A DNA stretch of 64,000 nt, from the NCBI RefSeq assembly GCF_007673525.1, contig NZ_VDZU01000001.1, positions 744,001-808,000 of the forward strand, written 5' to 3'. A program made the translations under genes and the position numbers. Within the stretch, counting starts at the first letter, position 1, and every line of letters starts with the position of its first letter. Shown in pieces: positions 44,071 to 51,928 of the stretch. The notes below the pieces were generated by a model. It did no database searches, was not told the DNA's origin, and worked only from the letters and a program-made list of their open reading frames with translations. This DNA is from Fictibacillus phosphorivorans (GTDB lineage Bacteria > Bacillota > Bacilli > Bacillales > Fictibacillaceae).

Positions 44071-44562
44071 ATGCATCTATATTTATTAGAACCAGAAGTA
44101 GCGGGCGGGCTGGGTGAAAAAACAACCTATTATAATAAAACATATAAAAACGGGTTAAAGTTAATATCTTTCTTAAATTATGAATTTGAAGGTTGGTTAG
44201 GAGATGAATTACTCGAATCAACTCCTAGTTTTATAGTTACGCAAGAGCTTGCAAATTCAATTCAATATAGTCAGTTAAATGGTTATGTATTTGAGGGAGT
44301 TGAAATAACTAAATCAGATTTATTTCAAGAAATTTACCCTAACAGGATTCTTCCGAATTTCAAGCGTCTTATTCCAAATGGTAAAGTCTCTATAAATAAT
44401 GATACATATAATAACTGGTCACAAGAAGACTTCTGTTTATCTGAGAATTTAGAATTAGTTGTTTCACCTCAAGCTTTAAAAGTTTTAAACTTACATGTCT
44501 TAAAGCATTGTAATGTAATTAAACTAGAAAGAAATATTTCAACGGGTGCATTTCTTAATTAA
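44071..44562 (+). CDS. Immunity-like cassette protein, 163 aa, C-terminus encoded by a repeat copy
   Basis: ATG after AAAGGAGAT. MHLYLLEPEVAGGLGEKT and the C-terminal LVVSPQALKVLNLHVL resemble DUF1629/Imm11-type immunity proteins (a structural impression, not a database match). The final residues, STGAFLN, are translated from the 5' end of attC-like copy M, so the reading frame runs into the repeat. It lies between copies K2 and L. Confidence 0.65.
   Translation: MHLYLLEPEVAGGLGEKTTYYNKTYKNGLKLISFLNYEFEGWLGDELLESTPSFIVTQELANSIQYSQLNGYVFEGVEITKSDLFQEIYPNRILPNFKRLIPNGKVSINNDTYNNWSQEDFCLSENLELVVSPQALKVLNLHVLKHCNVIKLERNISTGAFLN
44535..44562 (+). repeat. attC-like element M (5' remnant within a gene)
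   Basis: TATTTCAACGGGTGCATTTC aligns with ATTCAACAAACGGGTGCATTTC after loss of four bases. It overlaps the last codons of the preceding gene. Confidence 0.6.
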
Positions 44563-44677
44563 TTGATAAACCTATTCATGAACCTATTAAATAGTATAAA
44601 TTTTATGTTCTTCAATAATATATAGGGTAATAAAATGGTAAGCATAATATAGGTAAGATCAAGGAGAAGGGAATAGT

Positions 44678-44893
44678 ATGGCCTGGTTAATTATACTTAT
44701 ACCACTTCTACTTGTAAGTTTAATAGCCCTTTATTTTGATTACAGAGGGAAGAGAATTGGGTCTGACGATATGAATATACATCATGATGATAAATATTTG
44801 AGTCAAGGTACTCAAATTCATAACGCTGCAGAACGTGGTCGTGCAGCTGGGCGTAATCATCATAACGGTGGAGGGGGAGGAGTTATAAATTAG
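44678..44893 (+). CDS. Small membrane-anchored protein with His/Gly-rich tail, 71 aa
   Basis: ATG after AAGGAGAAGGG. One N-terminal helix (AWLIILIPLLLVSLIALYF), then a polar segment rich in His and Asp (DDMNIHHDDKYLS) and a GRNHHNGGGGG tail. The tail might bind metal. Function unknown. One-gene unit before copy L. Confidence 0.7.
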   Translation: MAWLIILIPLLLVSLIALYFDYRGKRIGSDDMNIHHDDKYLSQGTQIHNAAERGRAAGRNHHNGGGGGVIN

Positions 44894-44914
44894 ATTCCCT
44901 TTTAATTAATTTAT

Positions 44915-44945
44915 CTTATCCCACAATCAGGTGCTTTCTTCATAA
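44915..44945 (+). repeat. attC-like element L (5' remnant)
   Basis: CTTATCCCACAATCAGGTGC then TTTCTTC; no clear hairpin partner or 3' end. Confidence 0.55.
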
Positions 44946-45015
44946 TTGTATTTCCAAAAGAGCTTCTCTTTTTAACATATAAATAACAAATAAACTTTCT
45001 AAGTTTTATTTAGTA

Positions 45016-45058
45016 GCACTGTTAATCGAAATTATATTAACAGTGTTTTTTATTTTGC
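45016..45058 (+). terminator. Terminator upstream of serine hydrolase gene
   Basis: GCACTGTTAAT pairs with ATTAACAGTG, followed by TTTTTTATTTT. It isolates the next gene from the cassette read-through. The 45059-45201 stretch holds only AT-rich promoter-like sequence. Confidence 0.85.
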
Positions 45059-45201
45059 TATTTTATAAGCTATAAAACTTGAAAACTAATTTTTGGATAA
45101 GTTGAATTGTAATTGTATTAAATAAATGGCTTTAATTGTAAAATATAAGTTGGTTCACATTTCTATTATTCTAGAGAAAATGCCGTCAAGGAGAAAACTT
45201 T

Positions 45202-46695
45202 ATGAAACATTTAGTAAGAATAATTAGCTTTTTAGGTACATTGATTCTAGGATTGACTTGTCTTACTGCTCCTTTAGTTAGCGCTGAATCAAGTGGAAAA
45301 ATGGAGAAAATCGAAGAGCTGGTTGAACAGCAAAGACATATTAGTAAAATTCCAGGTATATCACTAGTTATCGTTGAAAAGGGTGAAACAGTTTATCAAA
45401 GGAATTTCGGCTACAAAAACGTGAAAGAGAAAACACCTGTTATGTCCAGTACATTATTTGAGATTGGATCAACTACTAAAGCATTTACCGCTTTGGCCAT
45501 TCTTCGTTTGGAGAAGGAAGGAAAGTTAAAACGTTCTGATAGTGTTCAAAAGTATATTCCATGGTTGAAGCTTAAATATCAGGGAGAACTTCAAACCATC
45601 ACGCTGAATCAGTTACTCTATCATTCAAGTGGAATCGCCTCGAACTCTATAGCGCAAATTCCTGAAAGTACTGATTCAAACGCACTAGAGTTGAACGTAA
45701 AAACATTATTGAATCAAGAACTGAATCGAAAGCCAGGAAGCATGTTTGAATATGCAACCATTAATTACGATGTTTTAGGACTTGTTATTGAAAATGTAAC
45801 GAAACAACCCTATGATCTTTACATAAAAGATGAGGTACTAAAACCTATTGGGATGAAAGATTCTTTCGTTGGACTCCACCAAGTTCAGTCATCTATGGTC
45901 GCACAAGGCTACAAGATAGGGTTTTTGAAAGAGCAGAAATACACACCACCTATTTATCGTGGGAACATACCTGCTGGATATATCATCAGCAACACTATTG
46001 ATATTGCGAAATGGATGAATTTACAGTTAGGATATAATTCGACTAACGAGTTTAATCAGCAACTGATTAAAGAATCGCACCATCCTGATCGATCGGTGGC
46101 TACTTTTAATAAGAATTCTTACTATGCTAGCGGATGGGAAGTTGTAAAAAAGGAAGCAAAACAATATATTCAGCATGAGGGGCAGAACCCAACATATTCA
46201 TCGTTTATCATTATGCAGCCAGATAAAGAATTAGGTGTAGCTATCTTTTCTAATATGAATTCAAGTTTTACGACATCGATAGGACAAAGTGTTATGGATA
46301 TATGGGAAGGTAAAAGTGTTTCAACCTACCATACTGACAGCTATCAAAAAATGGACAAAATAGCGACCTTTCTCCTTAGTGTACTTTTTGTACTTGGTGT
46401 TATTCTCATCCTATTATCACTACGAACAATAAGAATGATTGTTAGAAAACAAAGAGAAAGAAGAGTATTAAAAGGTAAGAGGATCTTGATTTTATCCATA
46501 CATACGTTGATAGTTGCTGCAATATTGATTTTAGTGATTTTAATTCCAAATATCTTATTAGGATTTACGTGGACATTCATACAGGTATGGGGACCAGTTT
46601 CTATAACAGTATTATTTTATGGTTTTATAGTCACAAGCACTATCTTCTATGTGTATGGGATATTGCTTATTCTCACAAAAAATATTCAGCAATAA
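45202..46695 (+). CDS. Beta-lactamase-family serine hydrolase with C-terminal membrane helices
   Basis: 497 residues: signal peptide (1-28, cleaved near VSAESS), class C beta-lactamase/PBP4*-type domain (about 35-375) with nucleophile motif STTK, a Tyr-x-Asn-like YATIN, and HEG near the active-site third motif. Three membrane helices follow (about 390-410, 430-455 and 465-490). Such proteins are D-aminopeptidases, esterases or penicillin-binding proteins; the reaction is not predictable. Unlike most genes here it has a family that is common in Bacilli. CAAGGAGAA precedes the ATG. Confidence 0.87.
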   Translation: MKHLVRIISFLGTLILGLTCLTAPLVSAESSGKMEKIEELVEQQRHISKIPGISLVIVEKGETVYQRNFGYKNVKEKTPVMSSTLFEIGSTTKAFTALAILRLEKEGKLKRSDSVQKYIPWLKLKYQGELQTITLNQLLYHSSGIASNSIAQIPESTDSNALELNVKTLLNQELNRKPGSMFEYATINYDVLGLVIENVTKQPYDLYIKDEVLKPIGMKDSFVGLHQVQSSMVAQGYKIGFLKEQKYTPPIYRGNIPAGYIISNTIDIAKWMNLQLGYNSTNEFNQQLIKESHHPDRSVATFNKNSYYASGWEVVKKEAKQYIQHEGQNPTYSSFIIMQPDKELGVAIFSNMNSSFTTSIGQSVMDIWEGKSVSTYHTDSYQKMDKIATFLLSVLFVLGVILILLSLRTIRMIVRKQRERRVLKGKRILILSIHTLIVAAILILVILIPNILLGFTWTFIQVWGPVSITVLFYGFIVTSTIFYVYGILLILTKNIQQ

Positions 46696-46716
46696 TAATT
46701 TATTTAGGGAGCTATT

Positions 46717-46965
46717 ATGGTTAAACCAGAAGTGAAATTATTAAAAATAAATGATATTAAAGAAATAAAAGATGAGACATATAGAGAGTACTTATATTCC
46801 ATAGAAGAGAAGTATTATTTATTATCTGTACATATTGGTGAACACATTGTGGGAGTATGTAACATTAAAAAAGTAGATAAAAATAGTTATGAAATAGTTG
46901 ATTATATTGGTTCTGAAAGTTGTATTAAACTAATTGAAGAAAAATTAGTGAATTTTAATAATTAG
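46717..46965 (+). CDS. Small soluble cassette protein, 82 aa
   Basis: ATG with TTAGGGAG upstream, 21 bp after the hydrolase stop, so possibly cotranscribed. An alpha/beta pattern (YYLLSVHIGEHIVGVCNI, YEIVDYIGSESCIKLIEEKL) with two short Cys. Resembles a truncated GNAT-like or unknown domain; not recognised. Copy N of the repeat starts immediately after its stop codon. Confidence 0.65.
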   Translation: MVKPEVKLLKINDIKEIKDETYREYLYSIEEKYYLLSVHIGEHIVGVCNIKKVDKNSYEIVDYIGSESCIKLIEEKLVNFNN

Positions 46966-47028
46966 TTATTCAACAAATGGGTTACGTTAATCTAAGAAAA
47001 ATTAAGACCTATTTTATGAGCAATTAAT
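46966..47028 (+). repeat. attC-like element N
   Basis: 5' TTATTCAACAAATGGGTTAC (perfect ATTCAAC at 46968-46974); hairpin CGTTAATC/AATTAAG with loop TAAGAAAA; CCTATTTTATGAGC. The 3' end is diverged. Confidence 0.7.
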
Positions 47029-47070
47029 AAAGACATAATATATGACATAAATAAGTTTGAGGTGATTTTC

Positions 47071-47283
47071 ATGAAAAAATTTGGATACGGTCTATTGGTA
47101 ATAGTTTTTGGATTTGTAATTATGATGTTCACCGCATCTATCTATGATAATGGTTCGGAAGGTCCGATTACTGCTGGTACTTTATACAATGGATTAATGA
47201 TGTTAATAGTCACCATTTTGTTCTTTTGTGGAACAATCACCGTGTGTACACTTTTAATAATAGATGCATTAAAGAAGAAGTAA
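47071..47283 (+). CDS. Small membrane protein, 70 aa
   Basis: ATG 47071 after GAGGTG. Two helices (YGLLVIVFGFVIMMFTASI and LMMLIVTILFFCGTITVCTL) with a Gly/Asn-rich external loop (YDNGSEGPITAGTLYNG) and a KKK tail. Function unknown. One-gene unit between copies N and O. Confidence 0.65.
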   Translation: MKKFGYGLLVIVFGFVIMMFTASIYDNGSEGPITAGTLYNGLMMLIVTILFFCGTITVCTLLIIDALKKK

Positions 47284-47293
47284 AGATTACTCC

Positions 47294-47321
47294 TATTTCA
47301 ATACGGATGCATTTTTAAATA
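47294..47321 (+). repeat. attC-like element O (5' remnant), right end of dense array
   Basis: TATTTCAATACGGATGCATT aligns with the 5' half of other copies. No hairpin partner remains. After this point the copies stop until 51727. Confidence 0.45.
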
Positions 47322-47432
47322 CAAAATATTAAAGTGGATCTACCAGAGATGGAATAGAATTTTAAATAGCTTTGGGTGTTTTTTTGCCGATATTATTTCT
47401 TATAACATTGTTATTAAGTTAGGAGGAATCCC

Positions 47433-48020
47433 ATGAGCACAACAGTATATATGGTAAGGCATGGTGACTCACCAAAAGAAGGCAATGAACGGATGAGAGG
47501 ATTAACGGAAAAAGGTTATCAAGATGCTCAGCGAGTGGCTGAACTATTAAGAGAAGAGGAGATCGATCTTGTAGTCTCAAGCCCTTATCTTCGTTCTATT
47601 TTAACGGTAGAACAGGTAGCTCTACATAAAGGAAAAGAAGTAATGGTTATGGAGAATCTAAGAGAAAGAGTATTTTCTTCTAGTTACAATAGATTAGAAG
47701 ATAAAGACCTTCGTCCTCTATTGCAAAAATCCTTCGAAGACTTCAACTTCTCTCTTGAGGGTGCCGAATCAAATGCAGTTTGTCAAAGAAGGTCAGTACA
47801 AGTTTTGAAGGAACTCTTACATACGTATCAAGATAAAAAGATGGTGTTCGGAACTCACGGTGCTGTTATGACTTTAATGATGAATTATTTCAATCCTTCA
47901 TTTGACTTAGACTTTCTTTACAGCACAACAAAACCTGATATTTATAGAATGGAATTTAATAACGAGCAACTAGTATGTGTTGAAAGAGTGTGGGACAAAG
48001 CTTTAACGAATTTTACTTAA
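47433..48020 (+). CDS. Histidine phosphatase family protein
   Basis: 195 residues of the phosphoglycerate-mutase-like fold. The catalytic RHG is in YMVRHGDSP (His about 10), the second Arg in SSPYLRSILT, and the second His in VFGTHGAVMT. Substrates in this family range from sugar phosphates to nucleotides. GGAGG upstream. The NUDIX gene begins 18 bp after the stop; the two probably form a small operon. Confidence 0.9.
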   Translation: MSTTVYMVRHGDSPKEGNERMRGLTEKGYQDAQRVAELLREEEIDLVVSSPYLRSILTVEQVALHKGKEVMVMENLRERVFSSSYNRLEDKDLRPLLQKSFEDFNFSLEGAESNAVCQRRSVQVLKELLHTYQDKKMVFGTHGAVMTLMMNYFNPSFDLDFLYSTTKPDIYRMEFNNEQLVCVERVWDKALTNFT

Positions 48021-48038
48021 TAACGGGGGATTAAAGAT

Positions 48039-48527
48039 ATGACCTATCATATACGAGTAAGAGTGGGTGCGCTCATTATTGAAAATGATGAAATCTTATT
48101 AACGGAGTTTGATGATCCTTATCGGGGAGTTTTTTATGATTTCCCAGCTGGTGGAGCGGAACCTCATGAATCGTTGATTGAAGCTGTAAAGCGGGAGGCG
48201 AGAGAAGAAGCTAGTATTGATGTAGAAGTTGGTCCGTTAGCTTTTGTCTATGAGTACGCTCCCCATCTTAACGAAAATAAATATGGTCAAACACACACGT
48301 TAGTCATGCTGTTTGATTGTACATTGAAAAGTGGATTTAAGCCCAGATTACCGGAAAAGCCTGATCCAAATCAAACGGCTGTTAAGTGGGTTCCTCTTTC
48401 AGAGCTCGAAAATCTAGAGCTTTATGCGAACATTGGAAAGCAAATAAAAGAATATGCGAGCAAGAAAAAAAACATTGATTTTCTTGAAGAACATAAACTT
48501 TTGGATAAGACATCTAGCCTAATGTAA
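48039..48527 (+). CDS. NUDIX hydrolase
   Basis: 162 residues. The NUDIX box is complete (GGAEPHE ... REAREEASID, about residues 39-61), so it should cleave a nucleoside-diphosphate derivative with Mg. Substrate unknown. CGGGGGA precedes the ATG. Followed by a strong bidirectional terminator shared with hxlB. Confidence 0.92.
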   Translation: MTYHIRVRVGALIIENDEILLTEFDDPYRGVFYDFPAGGAEPHESLIEAVKREAREEASIDVEVGPLAFVYEYAPHLNENKYGQTHTLVMLFDCTLKSGFKPRLPEKPDPNQTAVKWVPLSELENLELYANIGKQIKEYASKKKNIDFLEEHKLLDKTSSLM

Positions 48528-48586
48528 TTCCGTCCGTCAAGTTCTTGAAGTCTCTCCATTTGGAAATCTTGTAGCTATTACTATAC

Positions 48587-48623
48587 AAAAAAGGCCACAA
48601 TCCTAAAGTTGTGGCCTTTTCTG
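48587..48623. terminator. Bidirectional terminator between NUDIX gene and hxlB
   Basis: AAAGGCCACAA pairs with TTGTGGCCTTT, with A-run before and T-run after. Confidence 0.92.
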
Positions 48624-48634
48624 CTTATTTACTT

Positions 48635-49192
48635 CTATTCAAGATTTGCATGTTTGCCATACATTTTATTAGAATCTAATCCTTTTTTCTCCATAAAACG
48701 TAAGATAATGGCGTCATAAATTAACAACATTGTTTGCTCAAATAGAGATCCCATCGGTTGAATAGTCTTGAAATCACCTTCAGATTGATCTTTCGTTATT
48801 CCAGGAAGTCTAACAGTAATATCTGCTAATTCTCCAATGGTTGATTCAGGAGAAATGGTGATCGCTGCTACTGTTCCTCCCAAGCTTTTAGCTTTTTCAG
48901 CAATAGCAACTAGCGTTTTGGTCTCTCCTGAACCTGACCCAATGATTAACAGATCGTCCTTTTCTAAGGAAGCTGTTACTGTTTCACCAACTACGTAAGC
49001 ATCAATCCCCATGTGCATCATCCGCATCACAAAAGATTTACCCATAAATCCAGACCTGCCAGCACCAGCCACAAAGATTTTTTTGGATTCTAAGATTCGA
49101 TCTACTAAATTCTCTGTTTCTTCATCAGAGATTAAGCGTACCGTTTGGCTTAATTCTTCAAGGACTGCAGCTAAATATTGAGTAGTCTTCAT
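48635..49192 (-). CDS. hxlB: 6-phospho-3-hexuloisomerase
   Basis: 185 residues, a SIS-domain isomerase converting D-arabino-3-hexulose 6-phosphate to fructose 6-phosphate, second step of the ribulose monophosphate route for formaldehyde fixation. KIFVAGAGRSGFMGKSFVMR and IIGSGSGETKTLVAIAEKAK are the phosphosugar-binding loops. It follows hxlA by 7 bp, as in B. subtilis. Confidence 0.95.
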   Translation of the reverse strand: MKTTQYLAAVLEELSQTVRLISDEETENLVDRILESKKIFVAGAGRSGFMGKSFVMRMMHMGIDAYVVGETVTASLEKDDLLIIGSGSGETKTLVAIAEKAKSLGGTVAAITISPESTIGELADITVRLPGITKDQSEGDFKTIQPMGSLFEQTMLLIYDAIILRFMEKKGLDSNKMYGKHANLE

Positions 49193-49199
49193 CGTTAAA

Positions 49200-49832
49200 T
49201 TAACCTTGTTTAATTAATTCCTGCATTTTACGTGCAATAACTCGTTTATCATCTTTGCTTGTGATACCGCCACCTACAATAATAAGGTCAGGGTTTTCTT
49301 TAATTACTTCTGGGAGTGTTTCTAATTTGATTCCACCGGCAATTGCCGTTTTAGCATTTTTTACAACGCTCTTAATAGTGTGTAGATCTTCGAATGAATT
49401 TTTACCTACAGCTTGCAGATCGTAGCCTGTGTGTACACAGATATAATCGGCACCAAGTTCGTCTAATTCTTGAGCACGGACTGCAATGTCTTTTACCGCA
49501 ATCATGTCGACAAGGATTTGTTTACCTTGTTTTTTTGCTTCTTCTACTGCGCCTTTAATCGACTCGTCTTCTGCGGTTCCGAGAATCGTTATGATGTCTG
49601 CACCTGCAGCAGATGCTTGGCTTACTTCATATCCAGCTGCATCCATAATTTTCAAGTCAGCTAAAACAGTTAAGTTAGGAAATGCAGCTTTAACTTCTTT
49701 TACTGCTTTAAGACCTTCATTAATTACCACTGGTGTACCAATTTCTACGACATCAATATACTCTTCTACCTCTTTTACTAATTCAATTGCTCCTGGGATA
49801 TCCACAAGATCTAATGCTAATTGTAATTTCAT
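49200..49832 (-). CDS. hxlA: 3-hexulose-6-phosphate synthase
   Basis: 210 residues, a TIM barrel of the OMP decarboxylase suprafamily. It joins formaldehyde to ribulose 5-phosphate. VLADLKIMDAAGYE carries the DxKxxD-type metal/substrate motif, and IAGGIK then IIVGGGIT are phosphate loops. Role: formaldehyde detoxification with hxlB. AAGGAGAG lies about 11 bases upstream of the ATG. Divergent from hxlR. Confidence 0.96.
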   Translation of the reverse strand: MKLQLALDLVDIPGAIELVKEVEEYIDVVEIGTPVVINEGLKAVKEVKAAFPNLTVLADLKIMDAAGYEVSQASAAGADIITILGTAEDESIKGAVEEAKKQGKQILVDMIAVKDIAVRAQELDELGADYICVHTGYDLQAVGKNSFEDLHTIKSVVKNAKTAIAGGIKLETLPEVIKENPDLIIVGGGITSKDDKRVIARKMQELIKQG

Positions 49833-49925
49833 TTATATAATCTCTCCTTATAGATAATTTTATTTTGTTGCACTGCGTGGCTGGGTGTAAATGTTAATAT
49901 TCATTTACTTACTAGCATGCTGTTT

Positions 49926-49992
49926 AGTATACTCAGTATATAAATAAATTTAAAGTACGCACTTTTTCCGCATATAGTTACAAAAGTATACT
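49926..49992 (+). promoter_or_regulatory. Putative HxlR operators
   Basis: The palindrome AGTATACT occurs at 49926-49933 and again at 49985-49992. Both lie in the hxlA-hxlR divergent gap. In B. subtilis HxlR binds two sites in this gap, so these are the natural candidates. Confidence 0.45.
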
Positions 49993-50022
49993 ATTGGATG
50001 AAATAAAGGAGAATGGATGTAG

Positions 50023-50397
50023 ATGCCTAATTTAGGAGATAAGGATTTTAACTGTGAAAAGGAATTAACTCTTGCAGTAATAGGTGGTAAATGGAAAATG
50101 TTGATTCTGTGGCACCTAGGCAAGGAAGGAACGAAAAGATTTGGTGAATTAAAGACTCTTATGCCAGGTATAACTCAGAGGATGCTTGTAAACCAATTAC
50201 GAGAACTGGAAGATCATTTAATCGTACATCGAGAAGTTTATCCTGTAGTTCCACCAAAAGTGGAATATTCCCTTACTGAGCATGGAGAAAGATTATTGCC
50301 GATTTTAGAGGCGATGTATGAATGGGGCAAAGACTATATAGAAAATGTATTGGAAAAGGATACGGATGATCAATCGCCGGTGAGCAAAAAGGGTTAA
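50023..50397 (+). CDS. hxlR: HxlR-type transcriptional activator of hxlAB
   Basis: 124 residues, a MarR-like winged [23 protein letters not shown] is the family signature, followed by [15 protein letters not shown] (recognition helix) and [13 protein letters not shown] (wing). It activates hxlAB in response to formaldehyde in B. subtilis, and the divergent arrangement here is identical. Terminator follows. Confidence 0.95.
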   Translation: MPNLGDKDFNCEKELTLAVIGGKWKMLILWHLGKEGTKRFGELKTLMPGITQRMLVNQLRELEDHLIVHREVYPVVPPKVEYSLTEHGERLLPILEAMYEWGKDYIENVLEKDTDDQSPVSKKG

Positions 50398-50418
50398 TAT
50401 TATGAATACAAATAGAAA

Positions 50419-50456
50419 GAAGAGACTTTCCATTAAGGAAGGTCTCTTTCTTTGTG
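50419..50456 (+). terminator. Terminator after hxlR
   Basis: AGAGACTTTCC pairs with GGAAGGTCTCT around ATTAA, followed by TTCTTTG. Confidence 0.88.
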
Positions 50457-50581
50457 AAAAATTAATAATTTTATAATATATATTAATTTTTTTGATAATA
50501 AATTTAAAATAATTAAATTACGATGTTAATTTTATTGATTTTATAGTATATAATGAAATTAATTAAAGAAAGGAGAATGAG

Positions 50582-50947
50582 ATGGCTTACCCATTACTTA
50601 CAAATTGTCCAGTTTGTTCACAAACATTAAAGATTACAAAACTTCACTGCTCACATTGTCATACGACAATTGAGAACGAATTTGAACTATCTAAATTTGC
50701 TTCACTATCAAAAGAACAGCTTCATTTTGTGGAAGTCTTTCTTGTATGCAGAGGCAATATTAAAGAGGTTGAAAAAGAGCTTGGGATCTCGTATCCAACG
50801 GTTCGAGGCAAGCTGAACGACATTGCATCTTCATTAGGGTATGAATCTAAAAAGAAGAATGAAGCAGACGAGAAAAAGATTGTTACAATGCTTGAACGTG
50901 GAGAAATTTCTCCAGATGAAGCAATTAAAATGCTAAAGGAAGAATAG
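50582..50947 (+). CDS. DUF2089 family protein (zinc-ribbon plus HTH)
   Basis: 121 residues: N-terminal zinc ribbon (CPVC ... CSHC), then an HTH-like region (GNIKEVEKELGISYPTVRGKLNDI), then a C-terminal SHOCT-like helix pair (ERGEISPDEAIKMLKEE). Likely a DNA-binding regulator. First gene of a three-gene operon (12-13 bp gaps); AAAGGAGAA precedes the ATG. Confidence 0.88.
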   Translation: MAYPLLTNCPVCSQTLKITKLHCSHCHTTIENEFELSKFASLSKEQLHFVEVFLVCRGNIKEVEKELGISYPTVRGKLNDIASSLGYESKKKNEADEKKIVTMLERGEISPDEAIKMLKEE

Positions 50948-50959
50948 GGGGATTAGGAA

Positions 50960-51361
50960 ATGAAAAGTGAGATTGAAAAGGTTTTAACGATGGTTCAAGA
51001 AGGTAAAATCGATACGGATAAAGGTTCAGAATTAATTCAGGTCTTACAAGAAAAAGAACTTGGTGCTGCTGTTAAGCCATTAAGCTATACATCTCATACA
51101 TCTTCTAACTACAGCGACAAAACCTTGAAAATACGCGTTGTATCTGAAAGTGACAACGTGAATGTGAACCTTCCCATCAAGTTAGTAAAGGTTGTACTAG
51201 CAGCAGGTCACAACATTGCTCTAAAGATTCCCCAATCTGAACAGTATGTAAAGGATATTGATATTAATCTGATACTTGAAGCCATTGAAAACGAACTGGA
51301 TGGACAGATTGTTGATGTGAAATCAGCAAACGGGGATACCGTTTCAATTACGATTGAGTAG
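50960..51361 (+). CDS. SHOCT-like domain protein (YvlB-type N-terminus)
   Basis: 133 residues: N-terminal SHOCT-like helix pair (EKVLTMVQEGKIDTDKGSEL), a Ser/Thr linker, and a beta-rich C-terminal domain (LKIRVVSESDNVNVNLPIKL ... IVDVKSANGDTVSITIE). The SHOCT-like piece repeats the C-terminus of the preceding DUF2089 protein. The C-terminal domain is related to the whole of the next gene product. Function unknown, possibly envelope stress. Confidence 0.8.
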   Translation: MKSEIEKVLTMVQEGKIDTDKGSELIQVLQEKELGAAVKPLSYTSHTSSNYSDKTLKIRVVSESDNVNVNLPIKLVKVVLAAGHNIALKIPQSEQYVKDIDINLILEAIENELDGQIVDVKSANGDTVSITIE

Positions 51362-51372
51362 AGGTTGCTAAC

Positions 51373-51654
51373 ATGTTACATGTAAAAGTGAAAACAAACG
51401 AGACAAAGTTCTCAATCCCTGTCCCTTATGTCCTATTAAATATCGGGATTTCCATTATCACTTCTAAGCTATTAATTCGACATGCAAACAAATGGTCAAA
51501 ACCTCATCTAGATAAGAAAAACATAAACTTTTCTTTCCCTTCCATAGACCAATCAGAACTGAAACCTATTATTAAAGAGTTAAAAAAGCACAAAGGATTA
51601 GAGCTTGTTAATGTGAAAGCACAGGATGGAACTGAAGTGATTGTGAGATTATAA
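51373..51654 (+). CDS. Paralogue of the preceding beta domain, 93 aa
   Basis: LHVKVKTNETKFSIPVPYVL aligns with LKIRVVSESDNVNVNLPIKL of the upstream protein, and LVNVKAQDGTEVIVRL with IVDVKSANGDTVSITIE. It is thus a SHOCT-less duplicate of the same domain, with a more hydrophobic middle (LLNIGISIITSKLLI). Third gene of the operon. Function unknown. Confidence 0.75.
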   Translation: MLHVKVKTNETKFSIPVPYVLLNIGISIITSKLLIRHANKWSKPHLDKKNINFSFPSIDQSELKPIIKELKKHKGLELVNVKAQDGTEVIVRL

Positions 51655-51726
51655 AATAAGTAAAAACACTTTTTAAAGGTTTCTGATTCTGCAAAAGCAT
51701 TCATAAACAAAAACAAGATAAATAAA

Positions 51727-51807
51727 TAGTTAAACTAAATGGGTGCTTTTCTGTAGTGGAAAAAGCGCTCTTTTTTATGCATAAGTTGATTGTTGATGAA
51801 AGAGGAA
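51727..51807 (+). repeat. attC-like element P, complete outlying copy
   Basis: 5' AGTTAAACTAAATGGGTGC; hairpin TGCTTTTC/GAAAAAGCG with loop TGTAGTG; TTTTTTATG; 3' GTTGATTGTTGATGAAAGAG. It lies 4.4 kb right of the dense array and precedes the AlkD-like gene. Confidence 0.7.
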
Positions 51808-51928
51808 TATGAATAAGCAGTCGAGAAGAAGAGAATGGGATAGTTAACGATAAAGTTTTTAGCTCAGTCAAAACTAGCCGTGCCCTTTTCCGACTCAATA
51901 CGTAAAAACTAAGAAGGATGTGCAATAG

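Noticed and set aside
36530..51807. Integrase gene belonging to the attC-like array
   Set aside because: No tyrosine or serine recombinase is encoded anywhere in the window. If one exists it acts from elsewhere, or the array is maintained by general recombination.
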